The translations under genes and the position numbers were made by a program. A stretch of DNA of 64,000 bases from the NCBI GenBank assembly GCA_020429915.1, contig JAGQKV010000021.1, forward strand, positions 1 through 64,000, read 5' to 3'. The notes below the pieces were generated by a model that had not been told where the DNA came from, ran no database searches, and saw only the letters and a list, made by a program, of their open reading frames with translations. This document shows, one piece after another, positions 45,039 to 53,039 of the stretch (position 1 is its first letter; the number at the start of each line of letters is the position of its first letter). Origin of the DNA: Candidatus Omnitrophota bacterium (GTDB lineage Bacteria; Omnitrophota; Gorgyraeia; Zapsychrales; Zapsychraceae).

Positions 45039-46589
45039 ATGGGAAAGAAGATTGCACTGATGCTGCTGATCGCCGCCTTTGTGGGCACCGGGACCGGACA
45101 GGCCTACTACAAAGGGTCTTACGGCGATGACGAGAAGGGTGGAGATGAGAAGCAAATGAACATGGGGACGGTAACCGCCTCCTCAATGGAAGAAGGTTAT
45201 TTGAAGACCGCGCTGCCGTACCCGACCGGTAACAAGGCGACCAGCACGGTGGTACTGGAAAAACATTTTCCGCAAAAAGCGGTCGTCGGGCAGAAGTTCA
45301 CATACATGATCAAGGTCATTAACCTGACGGCTGTTCCGCTTGAGGAAGTGGTCGTATCCGAACAAATTCCGGAAAACTTTACCATCAGCATGTCCGAACC
45401 GGCAGTTGAGTCGCGGCTGGGAGGTAAGACGACTTGGAAGGTCGGCACTTTGGCACCGAACGGCTCGTCTGTCATCAAGGTCACGGGAACGGCTGCCGAT
45501 CGCTCGAGCGCGCCGTGCTGCGCAAAGGTCGACTACAAAGTTCCGGCCCTGTGCCACACCACAATCCTGGAACAACCGGCAGTAGAATTATCGTTGGACG
45601 CGCCGGCCGCCACCATGGTTTGCGATACCGTGAAGCTCGACTATACGGTTAAGAATACCGGCGACAGCGTGCTGCGCGACCTGAAGGTCTCCAGCGAATT
45701 GCCGGAAGGCGCGACCAGCCTGGCCGACATGAGTACTATTGAGTTCGACGTTAAGGAATTGGGCCCGGGCGAGAGTGAAACGATCTCCAAAGAAGTCCAG
45801 ATTGATGCGCCCGGACAATACCGTTTTGTCGGTAGTGTTAAAGGAGAGTACGTATCGGATCTGTCTAACGTCAAATACACCAAGGTCAGCCAGCCGACCG
45901 TCGATGTGGATATCCGCGTCGCGCGCGACCAGCAATACCTCGGTCGTGATTTGACCTACACCATCGATGTCAAGAACACCTCCAGTGTGGATGCCGAATC
46001 CACCATGGTTGTGGCCGAGATCCCGCGCAATGCCAAATTCAAGTCGGCCAGTGATGATGGACGTCACGTGGAAGATATTGTCGGTTGGGAAGTCGGTAAC
46101 TTAAAGGCCTACGAAACGAAGAAGCTGACGCTGGTCCTGACCGCCGCCGACAAGGGCGAGGCCAAGACGAAGGTCGGTGTTCAAGCAACCTGTTGTGACC
46201 CGGTAACGGATACCGCGTCCAGCAAACTGGTCGGTATTCCGGCCCTGCTTCTGGAAGTTGTGGACGTAGTGGATCCGATCGAAGTCGGCGAAATTCAGAC
46301 TTACGATATCAAGGTGACCAATCAGGGAACTGCCGATGCCAACAATGTCGTCATCAAGGCCATGTTTGACGGCATGGAGTATGTCGCCGCCGAAGGGGAA
46401 ACTTCCGGACGTTCCGGATTCAATACCGTGGACTTTGACCCGGTTACTCATATCGGGCCGAAAGAAGTCGTCAAGTGGAAGGTCAATCTGAAGGGTAAGC
46501 GCGAAGGAGACTTGCGTTTCAAGGTCATCCTGAACAGTGATGAGCTGACTGCCCCCGTAGAGGAAGCCGAATCCACATTTGTATATTAA
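45039..46589 (+). CDS. OmcB-like outer envelope protein 2 (DUF11 repeats)
   Basis: 516 aa, paralogue of the preceding protein along its whole length. Signal peptide MGKKIALMLLIAAFVGTGTG, linker with DDEKGGDEKQ, then DUF11-type repeats (FTYMIKVINLTAVPLEEVVVSE, LDYTVKNTGDSVLRDLKV, LTYTIDVKNTSSVDAEST, QTYDIKVTNQGTADANNV). It has the cysteine cluster PCCAKVDYKVPALC, a second CC pair (QATCCDPV) and the end TAPVEEAESTFVY. Separate promoter and terminators on both sides indicate independent control from paralogue 1. Probable structural role in the cell envelope. Confidence 0.9.
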   Translation: MGKKIALMLLIAAFVGTGTGQAYYKGSYGDDEKGGDEKQMNMGTVTASSMEEGYLKTALPYPTGNKATSTVVLEKHFPQKAVVGQKFTYMIKVINLTAVPLEEVVVSEQIPENFTISMSEPAVESRLGGKTTWKVGTLAPNGSSVIKVTGTAADRSSAPCCAKVDYKVPALCHTTILEQPAVELSLDAPAATMVCDTVKLDYTVKNTGDSVLRDLKVSSELPEGATSLADMSTIEFDVKELGPGESETISKEVQIDAPGQYRFVGSVKGEYVSDLSNVKYTKVSQPTVDVDIRVARDQQYLGRDLTYTIDVKNTSSVDAESTMVVAEIPRNAKFKSASDDGRHVEDIVGWEVGNLKAYETKKLTLVLTAADKGEAKTKVGVQATCCDPVTDTASSKLVGIPALLLEVVDVVDPIEVGEIQTYDIKVTNQGTADANNVVIKAMFDGMEYVAAEGETSGRSGFNTVDFDPVTHIGPKEVVKWKVNLKGKREGDLRFKVILNSDELTAPVEEAESTFVY

Positions 46590-46613
46590 TTCCATAAGGG
46601 ATGTATAAAAATT

Positions 46614-46652
46614 CAAGGGCAGCCGTCCGCAAGGCGGTTGCCCTTGTTTTTT
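46614..46652 (+). terminator. Intrinsic terminator after OmcB-like gene 2
   Basis: A 12-bp stem (46614-46625 with 46634-46645) reading CAAGGGCAGCCG, followed by seven Ts. The T-run also supplies the -35 box of the rsmD promoter. Confidence 0.88.
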
Positions 46653-46672
46653 GGGACCGTTTGCATTAGACT
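46644..46672 (+). promoter_or_regulatory. Candidate rsmD promoter, leaderless spacing
   Basis: TTGTTT (46644-46649), 17-nt spacer, TAGACT (46667-46672); the ATG at 46680 follows after 7 nt without a Shine-Dalgarno. Confidence 0.4.
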
Positions 46673-46679
46673 TGTGTGA

Positions 46680-47231
46680 ATGAGAATCATCAGCGGGCTA
46701 TATAAGGGAAGAAACTTTTACCGTCCCGAGGGGATCCGGCCTGCGCAGGGTTACGTGGTCAAGTCCCTGTTCGACACGCTCGGCCAGGACCTGGAGGGGC
46801 TGGTCTTCCTGGATCTGTTCGCCGGTTCGGGGGCCGTCGGCATGGAAGCCCTGTCCCGGGGCGCGCGTCACTGCACATTTGTGGAGCGCGACCGGCGCTG
46901 CGTTAAAGTTATTTCACAGAATGCAACTCTTTTGGGTATAGAGGCTTACAGTTTGATTGCCGGGGACGTGTTCGCCAATATCAAGACATTTGCCGCGCAG
47001 GAGGACCGTTTTGATATCGTCTTCTGCGACCCGCCTTATGAGCGGGACATGGCCAAAAAGTCCTTGAAAACGCTAGGGGCCTATGATATATTACAGCCCG
47101 CCTCAATCGTGATTTTCAAGCATGAGCAGCACGAGATCCTACCGCCGCAAAACGGCCGGCTGGTGAGGTTTAAGGAAAGAAAGTACGGGGCGACGCTGTT
47201 GAGTTTTTACCAGCCGGACTTTACCGCCTAG
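46680..47231 (+). CDS. rsmD: 16S rRNA (guanine966-N2)-methyltransferase
   Basis: 183 aa, Rossmann-fold SAM methyltransferase. The family's N-terminal MRIISGLYKGR and RP...VKSLFDTL, the SAM motif VFLDLFAGSGAVGMEALSRGA, VERD and the catalytic DPPYERDM are all present. It methylates G966 of 16S rRNA in the 30S subunit. It is followed by coaD, the common rsmD-coaD pairing. The ATG lies 7 nt after a -10-like box, so the start is probably leaderless. Confidence 0.95.
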   Translation: MRIISGLYKGRNFYRPEGIRPAQGYVVKSLFDTLGQDLEGLVFLDLFAGSGAVGMEALSRGARHCTFVERDRRCVKVISQNATLLGIEAYSLIAGDVFANIKTFAAQEDRFDIVFCDPPYERDMAKKSLKTLGAYDILQPASIVIFKHEQHEILPPQNGRLVRFKERKYGATLLSFYQPDFTA

Positions 47232-47270
47232 GCCGTCAAAACACTCATTCATGACAATGCGGAGCAATCC

Positions 47271-47750
47271 ATGAGCCAAGCGGCCCTGTATCCGGGCAGT
47301 TTTGACCCGGTGACCTACGGACACATCGATCTTTTGCAACGAGCGGCCAAGGTGTTTAATCCGGTCTTGGTAGGCGTCGCTCATAACACGGCCAAAGAAA
47401 CATTGTTCAGTGATGAAGAACGCGTAGAGATGCTGCGTGAAGTCACCGCTGATATTGATAATATTAAGGTTGTGGCTTTCCGGGGATTGGTCGTGGATTT
47501 TGCCCGCCAACAGGGCGTGAACGTTTTATTGCGCGGTCTGCGCATGATTTCGGATTTTGAGTACGAATTGCAGATGGCGCTGACCAACCGGCGGCTGGAC
47601 GACGGAATCGAGACCGTCTTTCTCATGCCGTCTGAAAATTGTTCTTTTCTGTCATCAGGTCTGATCAAGGAAGCGGCCCGCTTGGGCGCGGACCTGAGTT
47701 CATTTGTTCCGGACGCCATCGCCCGGCGATTACGGGAAAAGTTCGCGTAG
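47271..47750 (+). CDS. coaD: Pantetheine-phosphate adenylyltransferase
   Basis: 159 aa, full length. Nucleotidyltransferase motif YPGSFDPVTYGHIDLLQRA, NVLLRGLRMISDFEYELQMA and SSGLIKEAARLG, with the conserved positions of CoaD. It makes dephospho-CoA from phosphopantetheine and ATP, the penultimate CoA step; CoA also supplies the prosthetic group for the NRPS carrier domains. GGAG lies 7 nt before the ATG. Confidence 0.97.
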   Translation: MSQAALYPGSFDPVTYGHIDLLQRAAKVFNPVLVGVAHNTAKETLFSDEERVEMLREVTADIDNIKVVAFRGLVVDFARQQGVNVLLRGLRMISDFEYELQMALTNRRLDDGIETVFLMPSENCSFLSSGLIKEAARLGADLSSFVPDAIARRLREKFA

Positions 47751-47771
47751 TCAACGGTCAAGGAGGTGAGG

Positions 47772-48221
47772 ATGGAAAAGATCAAAATCAAAGATATTGG
47801 TGAGCGCGGACTGACCGTGCGCGATACGATCAGTGAAGAGCTTTTCGGATTGACCAACGAAGATTACCTGTGGCTGATTGAACCGGTCCAGGTTGAGATA
47901 AAGCTCAAACGCTTTGACGCCACGGTGCTCGGCGATGTGCAGGTCAGCACTTGCTACCAATCGAGTTGTAGCCGGACGCTGGAAGATGTCCGCCGGGAAT
48001 GGAAGGATTCGTTCGAACTTGATTACGAGGTGGAGCGGGAGCAGGAATTCCTGGATATGGAGGATGACATCCGCCAGGAGATCATCATACGGCTGCCGAC
48101 CAAGGTCCTTAGTGACGCGGAATTGAAGAAGGAACAGGAGAACCTCGGTTTGGAAGAAGAAGAGGTTCCTCCGGCCAATACATACCGGCCGTTCGCCGGA
48201 TTGAAAGATTTGGAAGCGTAA
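47772..48221 (+). CDS. DUF177/YceD-family protein
   Basis: 149 aa. Typical YceD-like layout: an N-terminal beta-rich part, a central CYQSSCSRTLEDVRREWKDSFELDYE with a Cys pair instead of the full CxxC, and an acidic C-terminal half (EEEEVPPANTYRPFAGLKDL). The gene lies directly upstream of rpmF, as in most bacteria, where the family is linked to 23S rRNA/ribosome biogenesis and L32 supply. The start is the ATG at 47772; the in-frame GTG at 47766 is part of the AAGGAGGTG ribosome site. Confidence 0.9.
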   Translation: MEKIKIKDIGERGLTVRDTISEELFGLTNEDYLWLIEPVQVEIKLKRFDATVLGDVQVSTCYQSSCSRTLEDVRREWKDSFELDYEVEREQEFLDMEDDIRQEIIIRLPTKVLSDAELKKEQENLGLEEEEVPPANTYRPFAGLKDLEA

Positions 48222-48297
48222 TAAAGAATATCGAACCGCCGCTAAAACGGCGGTCCACTTATAGGCAACAGACCACGATCAAACAGGAGACATTATC

Positions 48298-48498
48298 ATG
48301 GCGCATCCTAAACGCAAGCATTCTAAGCAACGCAGTCGCAAGCGACGCACGCATCAGGGGCTGCCCGGTCATTTCGGACATCTGTCCACGACCGGCAGCA
48401 CGATGGGCTACAACCACCGCATTGATCCCGTGACCGGTATGTACAAGGGCCAGCAGATTGTGGCCATTAAGGTCAAGGGAACCGATCAAAAACAGTAG
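48298..48498 (+). CDS. rpmF: Ribosomal protein bL32
   Basis: 66 aa, very basic: MAHPKRKHSKQRSRKRRTH, typical of L32 (AVPKRKxSKSRxxxRRxH). It lacks the two zinc-binding CxxC pairs, so it is the zinc-independent form. AGGAG lies before the ATG. Position between DUF177 and plsX is the standard bacterial order. Confidence 0.95.
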   Translation: MAHPKRKHSKQRSRKRRTHQGLPGHFGHLSTTGSTMGYNHRIDPVTGMYKGQQIVAIKVKGTDQKQ

Positions 48499-48542
48499 TT
48501 AAAGGTTGAAAATAATCCGTCAGCCTTTATAAAAGTACTGGG

Positions 48543-48570
48543 GGCCGCTTTCTGAGCGGCCTGACTTTTT
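48543..48570 (+). terminator. Hairpin between rpmF and plsX
   Basis: 7-bp stem GGCCGCT / AGCGGCC with a 5-nt loop, then CTGACTTTTT. It is a weak or partial terminator that could lower plsX-fabH transcription relative to rpmF. Confidence 0.5.
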
Positions 48571-48597
48571 AACGAAGACACCTTTCGGTAATCAGAC

Positions 48598-49635
48598 ATG
48601 AAAATAGTCGTAGATGCCATGGGCGGTGATCACGCTCCGCAGGCCGTTGTTGCGGGTGTCATCGAAGCCATCAAAGAGATCAAAGTCCATGTCGCGCTGG
48701 TCGGTCAGGAAGATCTGATCCAAAAGGAGCTAGCCCAGTACGAATACCCCAAGGATCATGTCGAAGTGGTCCACGCCCCGGAAGTCGTTGGTATGGATGA
48801 ACCCGCGATTACCCCCATCCGCAAGAAAAAAAACTCCTCAATTACGATCGGAATCAATCTTCTCAAGCAGGACGGCTATGACGCCTTTGTTAGCGCTGGC
48901 AATACCGGCGCAGTTGTTGCCGCCGGCACCATCAATCTGGGCATGCTCGAAGGCGTGGACCGGCCGGCGATTGGTACCGTTATTCCGACGCTGAAGGAGT
49001 TCTCCTTTGTGATCGATGTGGGCGCCAATACCGAGGCCAAGCCGGCCCATTTATTGCAGTCGGCTCTGATGGCCAAGATTTATGCGCGCGAAGTCCTCGG
49101 TGTGGAAACCCCGACTATTGGCCTGTTAAATATCGGCGAAGAAGCCGGCAAAGGCGGCGGCCTGGCCAAGGAGGCGTACAAGCTGATGCAGGACCACTTA
49201 AAGAATTTTATCGGCAATATCGAAGCCAATGAGGTCTTCAGCGGCAAGGCGAATTGCATCGTCTGCGACGGGTTCGTGGGCAACGTGCTGCTTAAGGTTT
49301 CCGAAGGATTGCTCGAGTCGGTCGGTAAGCTGGTTAAGCGCGAGGTAAAGAAGAGTCCGGTCGCCATGATCGGCGCCGGTCTGATGAAAATGGGATTAGG
49401 AAATCTCCGTAAATTGGCGGACTATTCGGAATTCGGCGGGGCCCCCTTGTTGGGCGTCAACGGCGTGGTGATGATCGGTCACGGCCGTTCCAATCCCAAG
49501 GCGATCAAGAATGCGATCAAGGCCACCGTCCGGGAAGTCGAACATGACATCCTGTCCGCCATGATCAAAGAGTTGAACCGTCCTGACGTGGTTACCGCTG
49601 CGCGGTCGACCAACTTTGCCGGCGGGGCATCATAG
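48598..49635 (+). CDS. plsX: Phosphate acyltransferase PlsX
   Basis: 345 aa. MKIVVDAMGGDHAPQAVVAG at the start, SAGNTGAVVAAGT, RPAIGTVIPT, VDVGANTEAKP, LLNIGEEAGKG and CDGFVGNVLLKVSEG are the full PlsX set. It converts acyl-ACP to acyl-phosphate for phospholipid synthesis, at the membrane surface. fabH follows 10 bp later. Confidence 0.97.
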   Translation: MKIVVDAMGGDHAPQAVVAGVIEAIKEIKVHVALVGQEDLIQKELAQYEYPKDHVEVVHAPEVVGMDEPAITPIRKKKNSSITIGINLLKQDGYDAFVSAGNTGAVVAAGTINLGMLEGVDRPAIGTVIPTLKEFSFVIDVGANTEAKPAHLLQSALMAKIYAREVLGVETPTIGLLNIGEEAGKGGGLAKEAYKLMQDHLKNFIGNIEANEVFSGKANCIVCDGFVGNVLLKVSEGLLESVGKLVKREVKKSPVAMIGAGLMKMGLGNLRKLADYSEFGGAPLLGVNGVVMIGHGRSNPKAIKNAIKATVREVEHDILSAMIKELNRPDVVTAARSTNFAGGAS

Positions 49636-49645
49636 AAAGCGCATT

Positions 49646-50623
49646 ATGAAGAGTATCGGAATTTTAGGTCTGGGACATTGTCTGCCCGAACGGGTTCTCT
49701 CCAATCACGATTTGGAGAAAATGGTCGATACCTCCGACGAATGGATCACCACCCGGACGGGGATCAAGGAGCGAAGGATCGCGGAGAAGGACCAGCCCAA
49801 CAGTTCGTTGGCCACCGGTGCCGCTCTTGAGGCGATTGCCAATTCCGGGATCGCGGCTGAGGATATCGAGCTTATTATCGTGGCCACCATTTCACCGGAC
49901 AGCAATTTTCCTTCGGTGGCCTGCCTGGTACAAAAGGCGGTGGGCGCGCGCAAAGCGGCCGCCTTTGATGTCTCCGCCGCATGTTCGGGATTTCTGTACG
50001 CGTTGACCACCGCCAAACAATTTCTGGCCGGCGGGATGTTCAAAAACGCGCTGGTCATCGCCTCGGAAAAGATTACCGATTTGATCGATTGGAACGACCG
50101 CGGGACCTGTGTGCTTTTCGGAGACGGTGCCGGCGCCTGCGTCTTGGGAGCGGTCGATGACGGACACGGCATTATTTCGGATTTCATGCACGCGCAGGGT
50201 GAGTTCGGTGATTTGATGGCGGTCGTTTCCGACGGGCGCGAGCCCATGGACCAGAAGCGTGAGCTGATCCGTCTGCCGTACGTGGTCATGCAAGGCAAAG
50301 AGCTGTTCAAGGTCGCCGTCAATTCGATGGCCCTGGCCGTGGAAGAGGCGCTCAAGAAGGCCGGGCTCGGACTGCATGACATCGATCTGGTGGTCCCGCA
50401 TCAGGCCAACGACCGCATCATCACCGCGGTCGCCAAGAAACTGGAGGTCCCCAAAGAACGGTTCTTTATCAATATTCACAAATATGGTAATATGTCGGCT
50501 GCGTCCATTGCGGTGGCGTTGTACGAGGCTGAGGAGCAGGGGGTTCTCAAGAAAGGGGACCATGTGGCTTTGGTGACCTTCGGCGCCGGTCTGGTGAGCG
50601 CGGCCAATATCGTGAAATGGTAA
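49646..50623 (+). CDS. fabH: 3-oxoacyl-[ACP] synthase III
   Basis: 325 aa. The ATG at 49646 gives the typical N-terminus (MKSIGILGLGHCLPERVLSN, then DEWITTRTGIKERRIA); the longer frame from 49616 overlaps plsX. The catalytic triad is visible as Cys113 (AACSGF), His252 (HQANDR) and Asn282 (GNMSAAS). It starts fatty-acid synthesis by joining acetyl-CoA with malonyl-ACP. The usual fabD-fabG-acpP genes do not follow in this window. Confidence 0.97.
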   Translation: MKSIGILGLGHCLPERVLSNHDLEKMVDTSDEWITTRTGIKERRIAEKDQPNSSLATGAALEAIANSGIAAEDIELIIVATISPDSNFPSVACLVQKAVGARKAAAFDVSAACSGFLYALTTAKQFLAGGMFKNALVIASEKITDLIDWNDRGTCVLFGDGAGACVLGAVDDGHGIISDFMHAQGEFGDLMAVVSDGREPMDQKRELIRLPYVVMQGKELFKVAVNSMALAVEEALKKAGLGLHDIDLVVPHQANDRIITAVAKKLEVPKERFFINIHKYGNMSAASIAVALYEAEEQGVLKKGDHVALVTFGAGLVSAANIVKW

Positions 50624-50664
50624 TTCAGCGACAACAGAGTGTGATTCCATAAAAGGAGAGTATC

Positions 50665-50949
50665 GTGATTGAAGTGAACGAATATTTCGACGGCAAAGTC
50701 AAATCACTGCCGGTTAAGTCCGACAAGGGAAGAAAGACGGTCGGGGTTATGGAACCGGGTGAATACGAGTTTGATACCCAGGAAAAAGAGACGGTGACTG
50801 TGGTCACCGGCGAATTTTCCGTGTACTTTGCCGAATATGACGAATGGGAAGAGTTCGGCCCCGGATCATCCTTCGAGATCCCGGCCAATTCCAAGTTCAA
50901 AGTTAAAATCGCGCAGGATACCGCGTATCTGTGCGAATACGGCGACTAG
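50665..50949 (+). CDS. ppnP: Pyrimidine/purine nucleoside phosphorylase (DUF1255)
   Basis: 94 aa, GTG start with AAAGGAGAG before it. Single cupin barrel with the family's phrases VNEYFDGKVKSL, KTVGVMEPGEYEFDT, ETVTVVTGEFSVY and FGPGSSFEIPANSKFKVK. PpnP phosphorolyses several nucleosides to base and ribose 1-phosphate. It follows fabH by 41 bp and precedes a multi-hairpin element. Confidence 0.93.
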   Translation: MIEVNEYFDGKVKSLPVKSDKGRKTVGVMEPGEYEFDTQEKETVTVVTGEFSVYFAEYDEWEEFGPGSSFEIPANSKFKVKIAQDTAYLCEYGD

Positions 50950-51051
50950 TGCTTCGACAAGCTGATTTTTCATCGTATTTCTGCTCAGCACTAGTGGTGA
51001 GCAGGATTAATTCTTTCCTGAGGGAAAGAATTAATTTGTCGAACCACTAGC
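50945..51051. repeat. Nested inverted-repeat element (MITE-like or bidirectional terminator)
   Basis: Outer arms 50946-50960 and 51036-51050 (CTAGTGCTTCGACAA / TTGTCGAACCACTAG) match at 14 of 15 positions when inverted. Inside lie a 24-bp imperfect palindrome (50981-51004, CTGCTCAGCACT and AGTGGTGAGCAG) and a perfect 13-bp hairpin (51006-51018 with 51023-51035). There is no ORF. The left arm overlaps the last codons of ppnP. The layout of terminal inverted repeats around internal hairpins recalls small non-autonomous mobile elements, but no second copy is seen in this window. Confidence 0.5.
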
Positions 51052-51097
51052 CCGCGCGGCGTCTGCGATATGTGCGGTACATTCCGGGAAATTGGGG

Positions 51098-51127
51098 TTG
51101 TGCCGCCGGAAGTCCGTCCTCTATAAT
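51098..51127 (+). promoter_or_regulatory. Promoter of the murein-peptide operon
   Basis: TTGTGC (51098-51103), 18-nt spacer, perfect TATAAT (51122-51127). The TTG start at 51136 follows after 8 nt, again without a ribosome-binding site. Confidence 0.5.
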
Positions 51128-51135
51128 AAGACGCC

Positions 51136-52362
51136 TTGAAAAAATCCGTCCTGCACAGTTACCGTTTCACTCTTTTGCTGATCGGCGCGCTCTGCGCCGG
51201 ATCGGTGACCGGAGTGCTGCTGAAAGACAAGGCCGCTTTTTTTAAGCCCTTCGGCGATGTCTTTCTCAATCTTCTCTTCACGGCGGTCGTCCCGCTGGTT
51301 TTCTTTTCGATATCTTCCGCCGTCGCCGGTATGTCCAGCGGCCGCCGGCTCGGGAAGATTCTCCTGTATATGTTGATCGTCTTTGTCGCCACCGGTACGG
51401 TGGCGTCTTTGTTGATGATCGCCGCGGTCAAGGCCTTTCCGCCGGCCCAGGGGGTGCAGATCGCACTGGAGGCCCCGGCGGATACGTCGGCCGTGACACT
51501 CGGGGACGCCATCGTGCGGGCCTTTACTGTCTCCGATTTCGTCGACCTGCTTTCGAAGCGCAGTATGCTGGCACTGATCATCTTTTCCATTCTCATCGGA
51601 CTGGCGACCGCGACCGCCGGCGAGCGGGCGGCTGGGTTTCGGTCTTTTCTGACCGGCGGCAACGAGGTCTTCAGTAAGGTCATCGGATACATCATGCTGT
51701 ACGCGCCGGTCGGATTGGGCGCGTACTTCGCCTACCTGATCGGCGTCTTCGGCCCGCAGCTCTTCGGTTCGTATTTCCGCGCCATGCTCATCTATTATCC
51801 GCTGGCCGTGCTCTATTTCTTCGGCGCGTTCAGCCTGTATGCCTTGATGGCAGCCGGCCGCGCGGGGGTCGGAACGTTCTGGCGTAATATTTTCCCCGCA
51901 GCGGTGACGGCCCTGGGTACAGGCAGCAGCGTCGCGTCGATCCCGTTGAATTTGGAGGCCGCCGAGAAGAGCGGTGTGCCTGAGGACATACGTGAGGTGG
52001 TGATTCCGATCGGCGCCACGATTCACATGGACGGCTCGTGCCTGTCGGCGGTGCTGAAGATTGCGTTATTGTTCGGGATCTTTCAGATGGACTTCGCCGG
52101 CCCGGGGACGCTGCTGACCACGCTTGCCGTGGCGTTATTGAGCGGCACGGTGATGAGCGGGATCCCGTCAGGCGGCTTTCTCGGAGAGGTGATGATCGTG
52201 ACACTGTACGGTTTCCCACCGGAGGCCTTGCCCGTGATTTCCTTGATCGGCGCGCTGGTGGATCCGCCGGCGACCATGGTCAACGCGGTCGGGGACAATG
52301 TATCGAGTATGCTCGTGGCCCGCTGGATGGGCGGCCCGCAATGGCAGGAGGTGAAAGCATGA
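51136..52362 (+). CDS. Dicarboxylate/amino-acid:cation symporter (DAACS/SDF family)
   Basis: 408 aa, about eight helices and two re-entrant hairpins. Diagnostic motifs: FFSISSAVAGM (near HP1), AVTALGTGSSVASIPLNL (serine-rich HP1 tip region), GATIHMDGSCLSAVL (NMDGT-type motif in TM7), SGIPSGGFLGEVM (HP2) and DPPATMVNAVGDN (TM8, sodium/substrate Asp and Asn). It imports glutamate, aspartate or C4-dicarboxylates with Na+ or H+. The start is a TTG 8 nt after TATAAT. It is the first gene of a five-gene overlapping operon for peptidoglycan-derived peptides, so glutamate-type compounds are likely substrates. Confidence 0.9.
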   Translation: MKKSVLHSYRFTLLLIGALCAGSVTGVLLKDKAAFFKPFGDVFLNLLFTAVVPLVFFSISSAVAGMSSGRRLGKILLYMLIVFVATGTVASLLMIAAVKAFPPAQGVQIALEAPADTSAVTLGDAIVRAFTVSDFVDLLSKRSMLALIIFSILIGLATATAGERAAGFRSFLTGGNEVFSKVIGYIMLYAPVGLGAYFAYLIGVFGPQLFGSYFRAMLIYYPLAVLYFFGAFSLYALMAAGRAGVGTFWRNIFPAAVTALGTGSSVASIPLNLEAAEKSGVPEDIREVVIPIGATIHMDGSCLSAVLKIALLFGIFQMDFAGPGTLLTTLAVALLSGTVMSGIPSGGFLGEVMIVTLYGFPPEALPVISLIGALVDPPATMVNAVGDNVSSMLVARWMGGPQWQEVKA

Positions 52363-53039
52363 GATTGCGACGCTATCTAACGGCAGCGGCCGTGGCCGTA
52401 ACGGTGACCGCCTGCACGTATCTGCCGGTGAAGGAAAGCACAATTGCGGCACTCAAGGAATTGCCGGCGAAAAGCCGGCAGGCCGTGATCGTGATCCCGG
52501 ACCGGCGCGTCCCGTACCGCGCCACGGTGACGCTGTGGGAACGCCCCCAAGAGGCGTGGCAGATGACGGGGAAGGTGATGGCCGCGACTGTCGGACGCCG
52601 CGGAATTGCGCCGCGCGACAGCAAGCGCGAAGGCGACGGCCGTACCCCGTCGGGAACGTTTGATCTGCAGCGCGCCTTCGGTTACGCCAAGGACGCCGAC
52701 ACCGGCCTGGACTACCGCATGGTCTCGACTTATGATTTCTGGGTGGATGATCCGACGTCCGACCAATACAACCGCTGGGTCCGGGTCAAGCCCGAGGCGC
52801 GTTCTTACGAGACCTTGCGCCGGGACGATGATCTTTACAAGTACGCAGTGGTTGTGGAGTATAACACCGATCCCATCGTGCGGGGCGCCGGCTCGGCGAT
52901 CTTTTTGCATGTGTGGAAGGACGGGGAGACAGCGACCGCCGGATGCATCGCGCTTCAGGAAGACCACGTCAAACAGATCTTCGGTTGGCTCGACGCCGCA
53001 AAGAAGCCGGTGATCTTCATCAGGTATCATGATCAATAA
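52359..53039 (+). CDS. L,D-transpeptidase-family lipoprotein
   Basis: 226 aa from the ATG at 52359, which overlaps the symporter stop (ATGA); GAGGTG precedes it. The N-terminus is a lipoprotein-type signal with Cys at about residue 19 (VTACTYLP). The YkuD-type catalytic domain shows GDGRTPSGTF, the catalytic His in FLHVW (His184) and Cys in TAGCIAL (Cys196). Enzymes of this fold cross-link or modify peptidoglycan peptide stems, here probably from the periplasmic face. Confidence 0.87.
   Translation: MRLRRYLTAAAVAVTVTACTYLPVKESTIAALKELPAKSRQAVIVIPDRRVPYRATVTLWERPQEAWQMTGKVMAATVGRRGIAPRDSKREGDGRTPSGTFDLQRAFGYAKDADTGLDYRMVSTYDFWVDDPTSDQYNRWVRVKPEARSYETLRRDDDLYKYAVVVEYNTDPIVRGAGSAIFLHVWKDGETATAGCIALQEDHVKQIFGWLDAAKKPVIFIRYHDQ

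Noticed and set aside
50949..51051. CRISPR-like repeat
   Set aside because: The repeats are inverted and nested, not regularly spaced direct repeats, and no cas gene is present anywhere in the window.
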